Origin: JALOKP01 sp963800865
GTDB taxonomy: Bacteria; Acidobacteriota; Polarisedimenticolia; J045
Direction of reading: 5' to 3'
NCBI GenBank assembly: GCA_963800865.1
Contig: CAWDCL010000005.1
Coordinates: 523,885-587,884, forward strand
Length of the DNA stretch: 64,000 nucleotides
Shown here: positions 28,139-36,365 of the stretch, in pieces
How positions within the stretch are numbered: position 1 is the stretch's first letter
How the letters are laid out: each line of letters opens with the position of its first letter
The notes under the pieces: model-generated
Database searches by the model: none
What the model was told of the DNA's origin: nothing
Seen by the model: only the letters and a program-made list of their open reading frames with translations
Translations under genes and position numbers: made by a program

Positions 28139-29038
28139 ATGCCCGCAAAGGCGGCGGCCCGGCTGATGATCCTGCTCGTGGCGATGACCGGCTGCGCCGG
28201 TCCGGAGGCGCTCTTCCCGGCGGACGTCGACGGCTGGAAGCCGGCGGCGCCGGAAGAGTCGTACGCGGCCGAGACGCTCCACCAGTACATCGACGGCGCA
28301 GCGGAGGTCTACCTCGCACTCGGAGTGACGGGGGCTCGGGCGATGAAGTACGCGCGCCCGGATCGTCCCGAGATCATCGCCGACGTCTTCGAGATGGGGA
28401 CGAGTGCCGGGGCCTACGGCGCGTTCCACCACGACGTGCGCAACGGGGCGAGCGTCGGGATCGGCGCCGAGTCGGACCAGGACGGCGGTGCGCTGGCGTT
28501 CTGGAAGGGGCGGGCCTTCGTCTCGGTGATCGCGGTCGGCGACGGGCCGGGCGTGCCGGAGGCGGTGGCCGCGCTCGGCCGGCGGATCGCCGCCGCGCTG
28601 CCCGCCGGCGGCGGGCCCCCGGCGATCGCGGCGCGGCTGCCGGAGGCGGGACTCGACCGCTCGCGCGTCCACTACGTCACCAGCCACGCGCTCCTGAACC
28701 GGCACTTCTTCGTCGCCGACGGCGACCTGTTCGGCTTCGGTCCGGGGGTCGAGGGGATCGTGCGGGCGGCGTACCGCGCGGGCGGCGCAGCCCAGCCGTA
28801 CCGGCTGCTGCTGGTCTCCTACCCGGGCCCCGCGGGCGGGGAGGCGGCGGGCGCCGCGCTGGCGCGCTTCCGCGCCGGCTTCCTGGCGGAGGCCTCGCCG
28901 GACGGGACCTTGCGATTGGAGAACGGCCGCTGGACGGCGGCGCGGACGATCGGTCCGCTGCTCGCCGTCGTGCTCGATGCGCCGACGCGCGAGACGGCGC
29001 TCGACGCGCTGGATGCAGTGCAGGCACGCGCCCGCTGA
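28139..29038 (+). CDS. DUF6599-like lipoprotein
   Basis: The 299-residue product has a lipoprotein signal (MILLVAMTGC, Cys18) and the sequence HQYIDGAAEVYLALGV, which I associate with the DUF6599 family, mainly of Acidobacteria; that family name is from memory. No catalytic motif is evident. GGGGAGGAG precedes the ATG. The next gene, a Tat-exported DUF362-like protein, starts 20 bases after its stop, so the two probably act in the same envelope process. Confidence 0.6.
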   Translation: MPAKAAARLMILLVAMTGCAGPEALFPADVDGWKPAAPEESYAAETLHQYIDGAAEVYLALGVTGARAMKYARPDRPEIIADVFEMGTSAGAYGAFHHDVRNGASVGIGAESDQDGGALAFWKGRAFVSVIAVGDGPGVPEAVAALGRRIAAALPAGGGPPAIAARLPEAGLDRSRVHYVTSHALLNRHFFVADGDLFGFGPGVEGIVRAAYRAGGAAQPYRLLLVSYPGPAGGEAAGAALARFRAGFLAEASPDGTLRLENGRWTAARTIGPLLAVVLDAPTRETALDALDAVQARAR

Positions 29039-29058
29039 AGGGGCGCACGGGAGGCTTC

Positions 29059-29997
29059 ATGGCCGACGGCGACCGGTTCCTGACGCGACGCGATTTCCTG
29101 CGCGGCACCGCGGGCGCCGCGATGGCGGGGGCGAGCGGTGCGCTCGCCGCGACGAGCCCGGCGGCAGCGGCCTCGGGGGCGGCGCCCCCCTCCCCGGCTG
29201 CCGCGAGCGCCGCCACGTCGTCCACCGTGGTGCTCGTGCGCGACGCCGCGGTGCTCGACGCGAGCGGCCGCGTGGCGCCGGATGTGCTGGCCTCGATGCT
29301 CGATCGCGCGGTCTGCGAGCTGGCCGGCGACGCCGCGCCCGTCGCCGCCTGGAAGACGTTCGTCAAGGCGACCGACACGGTCGGCATCAAGACCAACGCC
29401 TGGCGCTTTCTCGGGACGCCGCCGCCGCTCGAGCAGGCGATCCGGCGGCGCGTGATCGAGTGCGGGGTCCCCGAGGCGAAGGTCGCGGTGGACGACCGCG
29501 GCGTGCTCGACAACCCGGTCTTCAAAGCGGCCACCGCGCTGATCAACGTGCGCCCGATGCGCACGCACCACTGGTCGGGCGTCGGCAGCCTGCTCAAGAA
29601 CTACATCATGTTCTCGCCCAGCCCTCCCGACTGGCACGGCGACTCGTGCGCCGACCTCGGCGGGCTCTGGAAGCTGCCGATCTGCGCCGGCAAGACGCGC
29701 CTGAACGTCCTCGTGATGCTGACGCCGCTGTTCCAGAGCGAAGGGCCGCACGACTTCAACGCCAAGTACACCTGGCCCTACAAGGGGCTGATCGTCTCGA
29801 CCGACCCGGTCGCGGCCGACGCCACCGGGCTGCGCATCCTCGAGGCCAAGCGCCGCGCCTTCTTCGGGACCGACCAGCCGTTCGAGGTCCCGCCCAAGCA
29901 CATCCGCGTCGCTGCCGAGAAGTTCGGGCTGGGCGTCGCGGACCCGTCGCGGATCCAGCTGAGGAAGCTGGGGTGGACGGAGGAGGCGCTGGTCTAG
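29059..29997 (+). CDS. Tat-exported DUF362-like protein
   Basis: The 312-residue protein starts with a twin-arginine signal (TRRDFLRGTAGAAMAG), so it is probably folded, perhaps with a cofactor, before export. The body has VGIKTNAWRF, INVRPMRTHHWSGVGSLLKN and STDPVAADATGLRIL, typical of DUF362 proteins. The four-cysteine cluster found in ferredoxin-fused DUF362 members is absent. Substrate and reaction are unknown. It follows the DUF6599-like lipoprotein gene. Confidence 0.65.
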   Translation: MADGDRFLTRRDFLRGTAGAAMAGASGALAATSPAAAASGAAPPSPAAASAATSSTVVLVRDAAVLDASGRVAPDVLASMLDRAVCELAGDAAPVAAWKTFVKATDTVGIKTNAWRFLGTPPPLEQAIRRRVIECGVPEAKVAVDDRGVLDNPVFKAATALINVRPMRTHHWSGVGSLLKNYIMFSPSPPDWHGDSCADLGGLWKLPICAGKTRLNVLVMLTPLFQSEGPHDFNAKYTWPYKGLIVSTDPVAADATGLRILEAKRRAFFGTDQPFEVPPKHIRVAAEKFGLGVADPSRIQLRKLGWTEEALV

Positions 29998-30023
29998 CTC
30001 GAACCGGGGCGGCCGGTTGCCGC

Positions 30024-30618
30024 TCAGGCCAGCCGCAGCCCCGCGTGCCGGGCGATCGCCTCGAAATCGCGGTCGAGCGTGAGCAGCGCCGCCCCGAGTT
30101 TCGATTGGCAGTCGCTGCGACGATGCACTCGCCCGTGCCGCGGACGGTCGAGCCTCGGCCCGGGCATCCGGTAGCCCGCGTGCCGCGCGGACGTGCAGTC
30201 GCAAGACCACGCTCTGCCGGGCCGCGTTCCCCGACATGCCCTACGTCCGCTGAAGGCCGGACTCGGTGCGCGGAACTCCCGGGCATTCCTCCCCGATACC
30301 GCGACGGAGCGATCCTCGACGAGGTCCAGCGTCCCGGAGCTGCTGTCCCCTCCAGCCGGTAGAGAGCGGCCGGCGCGGGGTCGCTCGTCCTCTCGGGATC
30401 TGCGAACCGGGCTCGAGCCGCGGCAGCCGGCGCACGACCCGCAGCGCCCGCTGAAAGTCGAGATCGGACCGGAACCCCTGCAGCAGCTCAGCCGCAATGA
30501 CCGGGAGGATCGCCAGGACGGTCCGGCCGAGCTGCAGCTCCAGCGTGAGCCGGTCGGCGGCAGACCCCTCCCCGGCGGTGAAGTACTCCACCCAGGCCGA
30601 GGTGTCGACGACGATCAC
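30024..30618 (-). pseudogene. vapC toxin remnant (PIN domain), disrupted
   Basis: The 5' part encodes a good VapC start: IVVDTSAWVEYF with the first PIN-domain Asp, then PVIAAELLQGFRSDLDF, up to about residue 68. The 3' end, in another frame, encodes STVRGTGECIVAA and LLTLDRDFEAIARHAGLRLA, a PIN-domain C terminus. A normal VapC is about 130-140 residues, but these parts are 595 bp apart end to end, with roughly 200 bp of unrelated sequence and frame changes between. The toxin is most likely inactive. The GTG start overlaps the vapB stop (GTGA), as in intact vapBC operons. Confidence 0.6.
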
Positions 30619-30818
30619 GAGCGCGACCGCCGCCAGCCGTCGACGTCCCCGGACCAGCGCAGCTCGCCACGCAGCAGCGCCGCCGCGCGGAAGAGGTCCG
30701 CCTGCTCGACCAGCCGGCGCAGCGCGAGGTGCACGACTTCGCGCTTGGACCGCGCGCCGGTGATCTTCATCGCCCGGGCGACGAGCGCGTCGTCGAGCAC
30801 GATGTTGGTGCGTCCCAT
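30615..30818 (-). CDS. VapB-type antitoxin
   Basis: The 67-residue protein starts MGRTNIVLDDALVARAMKIT, a ribbon-helix-helix DNA-binding N terminus of the VapB/Arc type, and ends in an acidic and Trp-containing toxin-binding tail (WSGDVDGWRR). It would bind VapC and repress its own promoter. Its partner toxin downstream is disrupted, so this may be an orphan antitoxin. Confidence 0.75.
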   Translation of the reverse strand: MGRTNIVLDDALVARAMKITGARSKREVVHLALRRLVEQADLFRAAALLRGELRWSGDVDGWRRSRS

Positions 30819-30837
30819 GGTCCGGCCCTCATCGTTG

Positions 30838-30865
30838 ATACACATTATCTACTACTTTTGTGTAT
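30838..30865 (-). promoter_or_regulatory. AT-rich inverted repeat, likely vapB operator/promoter
   Basis: ATACACA at 30838-30844 is perfectly inverted as TGTGTAT at 30859-30865, with 14 bases between. It is one of the few AT-rich patches in the window and contains GATAAT on the minus strand, a possible -10, 20 bases before the vapB ATG. This suits autoregulation by VapB. Confidence 0.5.
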
Positions 30866-31014
30866 GCCGGCAACAGTCTGGCGGGGGCGACGCGACTGTA
30901 ACGGAGAACGACCGCGGCGACCGACGCTCGACAGCGGCGGGCGTCCCGGCCGCGGGAGCGCGGCGCTCGATGGAATGGTCCGCCGGTTCGGCAGCGGGCG
31001 CCGACCCGATCCCG

Positions 31015-31020
31015 TATCCT
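31015..31020 (+). promoter_or_regulatory. candidate -10 element (TATCCT)
   Basis: TATCCT lies 16 bases before the ATG at 31037; no Shine-Dalgarno sequence is clear in between. Confidence 0.4.
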
Positions 31021-31036
31021 AGGCGCGGGGGTCCCC

Positions 31037-32506
31037 ATGGACGACACGCTCCTCACCTGGCTCCTCGCCCCGCCCGCCGCTGTCGGCCTGTTCTTCCTGG
31101 CCCGCTGGGGCTGGATCCGCTGGCTCGACGCGCGCCTCGACCGCGCCGTCGACGAAGCGGGCGTCGAGATCGCGAAGCTCGGGCCCTTCGCCGGCGTCTC
31201 GGCCGCCGAGATCGGGGCGGTCGGCGCCTACTCGGTGTACGAGGCGATCCGGACGCTGGTGATGGTCGACGACCGCGTGCTCGACGCGATCGACTTCTCG
31301 CGCGGCGGCGTCTCGGTCGGGTTCCAGCGCGTCCAGGACCACCTGGCGACGCGCGTGGCCGGGGCCGGCGAGGCCGGGCCGGCGCTCAAGGACAACCTGC
31401 TCGGCTTCTACGCCGACCAGGCGGCCGCCGCCCACCTGGCCGCGGAAGGGCACGTCGTCGAGTTCGCGCACGGCACGGCGCCGGGCGCGGAGCTGCTCGT
31501 CAACGGCCACCCGTACCACGTCGAGATCGGGCTCGATCCGACGGTCGTCAAGCAGCACCTGGCGCAGTTCCCGGACGTGACCGTCGTCGTCAACCAGGAG
31601 CTGGCACCGCACTTCGAAGGGGTCGCGGGCGTCCTGGTCGATCCCGCGCTGTCGCACGCGGACGCGGCGGACCACGTGCAGAAGACGGTCGAGCGGGTCG
31701 GCGAGATCGGCAAGCTCGACCTGCACTTCCCGTTCATCACGTTCACGATCGCGCTCTTCGCCTACGCGCCGCTGGTCTTCAAGCGGCGCCTCTCCGTGCG
31801 GGACGCCGCGCGCTTCACCGCGCTCGACACGGGCCTCGTGGGCGGCGGCGCGATGGCGCTGGGCAAGGCCGGGAGCCTCGTCGGGCTCGGGCTGGGCCCC
31901 GTCGGCGCCGCGGCGGGAGGGATCCTCGGCGCGCTCGCCGGCGGCCTCGGCGGCGCGGCCGGGGCGAGCTGGCTCAAGGGGCGCGGGTACCGCGGCGCGG
32001 TCGAGTCGTTCCGGCAGGAGCTGGAGGAGTTCGGCGCCGGGCTGCCGGACGCGCTGATCGAGAAGCGCCGCGCCGCCGACCGCAAGCAGCGCCGCGTCGC
32101 CGAGCGCTTCCCGCACTCGTCGGCGGTCCGCGCGTGGCTCTGGCCGACGATGAACGACCGGATCTTCCGCCGGCTGACGGCGGACTTCGTCGCGCTCTTC
32201 GCGCGGATCGAGGAGCAGCTCGGCCGCGCGCGGGCGCTGCTCGTCGGAGACGGGCTCGCCGATACTTCCCCGGCCGCGTGCGCGGCCGCGGCGGGGCGCT
32301 ACGGGCTGGAGCTGGTGCAGGCGGGAGAGATCTGGACGCCGGAGGTCGCGCGGCGGTTGCGGGCGATGGCCCGCGCCGCGGACACGGCGAACACCGAGGT
32401 GGAGAAGCTGAAAGCCGCGCGGGAGGCGAAGCAGCGCGTCGTCGCGGCGGTCACTTCGCCGATCCGGCGGGCGTTCGCGCGGCTGAAGGGGTGGCTCGGG
32501 AGCTGA
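31037..32506 (+). CDS. 489-residue membrane-associated protein of unknown function
   Basis: The protein has an N-terminal hydrophobic stretch (LLAPPAAVGLFFLARWGWI), a second near 235-250 (FITFTIALFAYAPLVF) and a glycine-rich segment about 270-315 (GAAAGGILGALAGGLGGAAG) resembling glycine-zipper membrane segments. The last third is charged and helical. A middle part (GHVVEFAHGTAPGAELLVNG) might be a soluble domain. No catalytic motif is recognised. It stands alone, upstream of the outer-membrane protein gene. Confidence 0.6.
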   Translation: MDDTLLTWLLAPPAAVGLFFLARWGWIRWLDARLDRAVDEAGVEIAKLGPFAGVSAAEIGAVGAYSVYEAIRTLVMVDDRVLDAIDFSRGGVSVGFQRVQDHLATRVAGAGEAGPALKDNLLGFYADQAAAAHLAAEGHVVEFAHGTAPGAELLVNGHPYHVEIGLDPTVVKQHLAQFPDVTVVVNQELAPHFEGVAGVLVDPALSHADAADHVQKTVERVGEIGKLDLHFPFITFTIALFAYAPLVFKRRLSVRDAARFTALDTGLVGGGAMALGKAGSLVGLGLGPVGAAAGGILGALAGGLGGAAGASWLKGRGYRGAVESFRQELEEFGAGLPDALIEKRRAADRKQRRVAERFPHSSAVRAWLWPTMNDRIFRRLTADFVALFARIEEQLGRARALLVGDGLADTSPAACAAAAGRYGLELVQAGEIWTPEVARRLRAMARAADTANTEVEKLKAAREAKQRVVAAVTSPIRRAFARLKGWLGS

Positions 32507-32645
32507 CGGGCTGGACTTCCGCCGGCTCTCAGATGCGCCCCCGGAGACGGTGAAGAGACGTTGCCGGAGGGGGCGGGACTGGAGTAGTCTCGCGTCCGCT
32601 CGAACACGTGACCTGCGTCGTTCACGGTCGCGCAGAGGAATTGTG

Positions 32646-33491
32646 ATGAGATCCAGCTGGAGCGTCGGTTGCCGCGCGGCGTTGTTCTGTTTCGCAGTCG
32701 CCGCGCGGGTTCCCGCGGTGTCGCGGGCCGAGGCGCCGGCGGACAAGTGGGAGTGGCGCGTCACGCTCTGCGGCTGGTTCCCGGCGTTCGTCGGAGCCAC
32801 GGAATTCCCGACCGGCGGGACCGGCCCGTCGTTCCAGGTCGACGCCAGCTCCATCATCGAGAACCTGAATTTCACCGCCATGGGCACGCTCGAGGCGCGC
32901 AAGGGACGGTGGGGCGGGTGGGCCGACGTGCATGTACGTCAACGTCGGCGGCGACAGGTCCGGATCGCGCGACTTGACCGTCGGGGGGTCGGCGATGCCC
33001 GGCAACGTCAAAGTGGACGCCAACCTCGCCAGTCAATATGGAATCGTCGGCTCGTGTCCGCGGCCGGGACCTACTGCTGAGAAGACCCTCAACGCGCAAC
33101 GAAACCGACATGCTGGGCGGCTTCGGAGCCAACGATGGACCAGACGTTCGACTGGAGCGTACGAACGGAAACATCGGCCCGCTCGGATTGCCCGGCCGCA
33201 ACGGCGCGCGCCACCACCAGTGCGTCGAACTGGGACGGCATCATCGGCCTGAAGGGAATCGCGACGCTGAGCGGAAACGGGCACTGGATCCTGCCGTACT
33301 AACCTGGACGTCGGGGACGGGCCAGTCGGATCGTCGACCTGGCGGCCTTCGCCGGGATCGGCTACAGGTTCAAGTGGGGCGCGACGACGGTCGGCTGGCG
33401 CTACCTCGACTACAGTTCGATTCAGGACCGAGACGCTCGAGGGAGCTCACATGAAATCGGGCCGTTCGTCAGCCTGAGCCTCGCGTGGTGA
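32646..33491 (+). pseudogene. outer-membrane beta-barrel protein, several frameshifts
   Basis: Pieces in different frames read as one barrel protein: a signal peptide (RAALFCFAVAARVPAVSRAEA), WEWRVTLCGWFPAFVGATEF, then MYVNVGGDRSGSRDLTVGG after a shift near 32931, NWDGIIGLKGIATLSGNG further on, and FAGIGYRFKWGATTVGWRYL and GPFVSLSLAW at the end. A terminal aromatic residue is the usual barrel signal. The total span is 846 bases, so net frame is kept but at least four indels and an in-frame TAA near 33299 interrupt it. AGAGGA precedes the ATG. It is either a decaying gene or an error-rich stretch. Confidence 0.6.
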
Positions 33492-33679
33492 CCTGATCCG
33501 CGCGGCAGCCCGTTCGCCGCGGCCCCGTTCGGCGGAAGGACGTTCCGACCCGGGAGCCGCTTTCCCGCACCCGGTGCTAGTCTTGTCGCATCGCAGGATG
33601 CGGGCAGGATCGCTCGCCCGTCAACATCGTTTCAGGCGCAGGCCGAATCAGGGAGGCACGGAAATGAAGAATCTCGAAG

Positions 33680-34543
33680 GTGAATCGCTCCATCAAGGCG
33701 GCCCTTGTTGTTTCCCTTCTGCTCCTGCTGTTCGGTGCCGCCGTTGCGGACGCCGTCAAGGTGCAGGGCGTCATCACCGGGCGGAGCGGGGCCACCATGA
33801 CCGTCCGGAGCCCGGATTCGGGGATGGTGACCGTCCTCCTCACCCCGTCCACGCATGTCGACGAGATGGAGGGGATGTTCGTCACGAATCGCCTGGCGCC
33901 GACGGCGCTGGTTCCCGGGCTCCAGGTCACCGTGGAAGGTGCTTTCGACTCCAACAAGCAGCTGGTCGCGGACAAGGTCCTGTTCCAGGGCTCCGCGCTC
34001 CAGACCGCGCAGGACATCCAGGCGGGCCTGGCGCCGGTCCAGCAGCAGCTCCAGCAGGATCAGAAGCAGATCCAGGCGGAGCAGAAGGCCACCGCCGATC
34101 AAGCAGCGGCGATCGCCGCGAACAAGGCGGCCATCGCGGAGGCCAACAAGCGCTTCGGCGAGCTTGGCGACTACAACATCCTGGGCGAGGTCACGGTCCT
34201 GTTCGGGAACGGCACGGTCGCGGTGGATCCGCAATACAAGCCGCAGCTTCTGAAGCTGGCCGCGCAGGCCAAGGGCATCAAGGGCTACGTGATCTCGGTG
34301 CAGGGATACGCGTCGAAAGTCGGAAGCGCCGCGCTGAACCAGAAGCTGAGCTCCGAACGCGCCGCGAACGTGACGGCCTTCCTGGAGCAGGAGGGCAAGA
34401 TCCCGCTGACCAACATGCTCGCTCCCGGCGCGATGGGGACGAGCAAGCAGGTGGCGCCGGATGCTACGGCGGAAGGGCAGGCTGAGAATCGGCGGGTCGT
34501 GGTCAGGATCCTGCAGAACAAGGCAATCGCCGGCGTCAACTGA
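33680..34543 (+). CDS. OmpA-domain protein with DUF5666-like N terminus
   Basis: The 287-residue frame has a signal peptide (AALVVSLLLLLFGAAVADA), a beta domain (VKVQGVITGRSGATMTVRS), a Gln/Ala-rich coiled coil about 110-155, and an OmpA C-terminal peptidoglycan-binding domain (ISVQGYASKVGSAALNQKLS, AENRRVVVRILQ). It should tether the envelope to peptidoglycan. GTG at 33680 is the first in-frame start, but the strong GGAGG at 33653 fits ATG 33664 in another frame; one extra base near 33679 would make the true start MKNLEVNRSIK. The stop TGA lies inside the left inverted repeat of the adjoining insertion sequence. Confidence 0.75.
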   Translation: MNRSIKAALVVSLLLLLFGAAVADAVKVQGVITGRSGATMTVRSPDSGMVTVLLTPSTHVDEMEGMFVTNRLAPTALVPGLQVTVEGAFDSNKQLVADKVLFQGSALQTAQDIQAGLAPVQQQLQQDQKQIQAEQKATADQAAAIAANKAAIAEANKRFGELGDYNILGEVTVLFGNGTVAVDPQYKPQLLKLAAQAKGIKGYVISVQGYASKVGSAALNQKLSSERAANVTAFLEQEGKIPLTNMLAPGAMGTSKQVAPDATAEGQAENRRVVVRILQNKAIAGVN

Positions 34544-34562
34544 GACGTGCGCATGAAACAGC
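34541..34562 (+). repeat. left terminal inverted repeat of the insertion sequence
   Basis: Reads TGAGACGTGCGC, then AT, then GAAACAGC. It differs from the right repeat only in the AT/TA pair. Confidence 0.8.
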
Positions 34563-34591
34563 GCGTACCTGCGACGAGTCGCAGGTACGCG
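34562..34591. terminator. perfect 14-bp hairpin inside the left end of the insertion sequence
   Basis: Arms CGCGTACCTGCGAC and its exact complement flank a GA centre. There is no T tract, so it is either a factor-independent terminator of weak type, protecting the transposase from outside transcription, or a transposition structure. Confidence 0.6.
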
Positions 34592-34657
34592 GCGGGGGAA
34601 ATTCGGGCGCGCCGCCGGGGCTGACGCCGGCGCCGCGCTCGATTGTCCGCCCTGGGC

Positions 34658-35803
34658 CTATCCGACGTACTTCGGGATGTAGGGCGCGACCTTCTCGCGG
34701 GGCCGGGCGCGGAAGCGTCCCTCGTAGGCTTCGCGGAATTCCTGGGGTAGCCCGGTGCGGCGCGGGAAGCGCCGCCGCTGGCACAGGCCGGTCCAGCCGC
34801 GCGGCCGTCGGGCCAGGCCCAGCCGCATCGCCGGGGTCGTCCGCGCCAGGGCCACCGTCCGCTCCGCGACCCCCTTGGTGTTGTTCTGGCCCAGCAGGAA
34901 GACCCAGCTGCGGTCCCACAGCCCGGCCGCCGTCTTCGGGAAGGCGATCGTCTCGCGCACCAGGCCCCGGATCGCGTGCCGCCCGTAGCCGTGCAGCGTG
35001 TTCACCTTCCAGAGCGGGTTCCCGGCATCCCGCCGGGCCCGGCTGCTGACCGTGGTGTGCTCGATCCGGCCGGGCTCCAGGGAGGCGACGGCCCGCGCGT
35101 AGTCCGGCTCCTCGTCGCTCCTCAACTTGAGGCTCCGGCCGGGCGGGACCAGGTCCACCAGCCGCGCCAGGATCTGCCGCGTCCGCCGCTCCCGCGCCCG
35201 CGGCTCCGGAAGCCCCAGCCGCGCGTCGCGCTCGGCTCGCCGGCGCCGCTGCTCCGGCCGCATCGTGCCCGAGCGCCGCAGCGCCGCGATGTTCACGTCC
35301 AGCACGAATCCGCTCTCCACTCCCACGGGCGTGTGCAGGTCCAGCGGCTCGTACTGGCTCCCCGCGAACGAGCGCAGCCCGTCGAACGCCACGTCCTCAG
35401 TCCACCGGCCGTGCAGCGCCTGGAGCTGCTCGAAGTGCGCCAGGAGCGCCTGCCGCGCCATCCCCCGGATCCGCCAGCGGACCGTGGTCGGCGCCACCTC
35501 GAGCACCCGCGCGGCCTGCCGAATCCCGGACCCGTTAAGCAGCAGGCGATAGATCCGGTCGTTCAGCCCGCAGCGCTTCTTCCAGTAGTCGTCGCTGAAG
35601 GTCGAGGAGCGGAACCAGCGGCCGCAGGCGAGGCAGCGGAAGCGCCGGACCCAGCCCGGCCGTCGCTCGATCTGGACGTAGCCCCGGGGCTGCCACAGGT
35701 CGTACGTCCCGGCCGGCGCCATGTGATGCGGACAGTCGGGGTTGGGACAGAACGGCGGGATGAAGTCCCGCACCCGCTCGGGGAGTTCCTTGCCGCGGCC
35801 CAT
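34658..35803 (-). CDS. transposase with N-terminal zinc ribbon
   Basis: The 381-residue protein has a zinc ribbon (CPNPDCPHH and CLACGRWF, residues about 19-62), a helix-turn-helix (GSGIRQAARVLEVAPTTVRW, about 90-110) and a DDE-like region (DVAFDGLRSF near 140, RSDEEPDYARA near 229, a later Glu in VRETIAF). This order resembles IS1/IS1595-type transposases, but I cannot fix the family. It is uninterrupted, so the element may still be active. Its 3' end is close to the left hairpin. Confidence 0.7.
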   Translation of the reverse strand: MGRGKELPERVRDFIPPFCPNPDCPHHMAPAGTYDLWQPRGYVQIERRPGWVRRFRCLACGRWFRSSTFSDDYWKKRCGLNDRIYRLLLNGSGIRQAARVLEVAPTTVRWRIRGMARQALLAHFEQLQALHGRWTEDVAFDGLRSFAGSQYEPLDLHTPVGVESGFVLDVNIAALRRSGTMRPEQRRRRAERDARLGLPEPRARERRTRQILARLVDLVPPGRSLKLRSDEEPDYARAVASLEPGRIEHTTVSSRARRDAGNPLWKVNTLHGYGRHAIRGLVRETIAFPKTAAGLWDRSWVFLLGQNNTKGVAERTVALARTTPAMRLGLARRPRGWTGLCQRRRFPRRTGLPQEFREAYEGRFRARPREKVAPYIPKYVG

Positions 35804-35880
35804 GCGTCAAGCAGACCACGCGGGCGGCGGTCGCGCAGCCTCCGCTCGCTCGCGGTGTCCCGGAGCCGGGAATCCCGGTG

Positions 35881-35909
35881 ACCACGGGGCCCTGTGCAGG
35901 CCCCGTGGT
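35881..35909. terminator. 11-bp hairpin inside the right end of the insertion sequence
   Basis: ACCACGGGGCC and its complement GGCCCCGTGGT flank a seven-base loop, CTGTGCA. It lies between the transposase start and the right inverted repeat, downstream of the cytochrome c operon on the minus strand, where it could stop read-through into the transposase. Confidence 0.55.
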
Positions 35910-35918
35910 CCACCGTGA

Positions 35919-35940
35919 GCTGTTTCTAGCGCACGTCTCA
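35919..35940 (-). repeat. right terminal inverted repeat of the insertion sequence
   Basis: On the minus strand it reads TGAGACGTGCGC, TA, GAAACAGC. The first three bases are the stop codon of the cytochrome c gene. Confidence 0.8.
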
Positions 35941-36351
35941 GTGCTTGTTGGGCGCCATCGGCACGCCGCGGCGCTCATACGTGATGTAGCTCTCCAGCGC
36001 GATCATCATCGGATCGTCAACCTTCAGCGGCTGCCCCTCCAGCGGCTGCTGAATGCACCAGTTGATCATGTCGCGGAGCGGAATCACCCGCCCCAGCTGC
36101 TGCTGGAACTTGGGGTACGTCTCGGGGTGCGTGTTCGCCGCGTTCGGGTGGCACTGCGCGCAGGCCACGCCGTTCGTGCCCAGCTCGGGGCTCGTCCAGA
36201 GCGCCCGGCCCTTGGCGACGACGCTCATGTACTCCTTGTCCCAGCGCGCCAGGTCTTCCTTGGTGAACTCGTCGGCCGTGAGCAGCCCGTGACCGAAGAG
36301 AGCCGCCACGCCCAGCACGAGAGCACCGATGATCCAGGATCTCCTCTTCAT
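35938..36351 (-). CDS. monohaem c-type cytochrome, SoxA-like
   Basis: The 137-residue protein has an N-terminal helix or signal peptide (IIGALVLGVAALFGHGLL) and one haem site, CAQCH at 64-68. The later NWCIQQPLEGQPL and ALESYITYERRG resemble the C-terminal half of SoxA-type cytochromes. It should be periplasmic or membrane-tethered and carry electrons. It is the last gene of the regulator-peroxidase-phosphoesterase operon and may be the electron donor to the peroxidase (inference). AGGAGAGA precedes the ATG. Its TGA stop lies in the insertion sequence end, but the NKH terminus looks natural for the family. Confidence 0.75.
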   Translation of the reverse strand: MKRRSWIIGALVLGVAALFGHGLLTADEFTKEDLARWDKEYMSVVAKGRALWTSPELGTNGVACAQCHPNAANTHPETYPKFQQQLGRVIPLRDMINWCIQQPLEGQPLKVDDPMMIALESYITYERRGVPMAPNKH

Positions 36352-36365
36352 CGCACTCTCTCCTT

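Larger units (their letters stand above)
34541..35940. mobile_element. insertion sequence, 1400 bp, with 22-bp terminal inverted repeats
   Basis: Ends are defined by matching inverted repeats (34541-34562 and 35919-35940; 20 of 22 identical; outer part TGAGACGTGCGC). One transposase gene fills the inside. A strong hairpin lies just inside each end (34562-34591 and 35881-35909). No target-site duplication can be found. The outermost TGA at each end is also the stop codon of the flanking gene: the OmpA-domain gene on the left and the cytochrome c gene on the right, which converge on the element. Confidence 0.75.

Noticed and set aside
34533..35948. Target-site duplication around the insertion sequence
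   Set aside because: Bases before 34541 (GGCGTCAAC) and after 35940 (GTGCTTGTT) share no direct repeat of any length tried.
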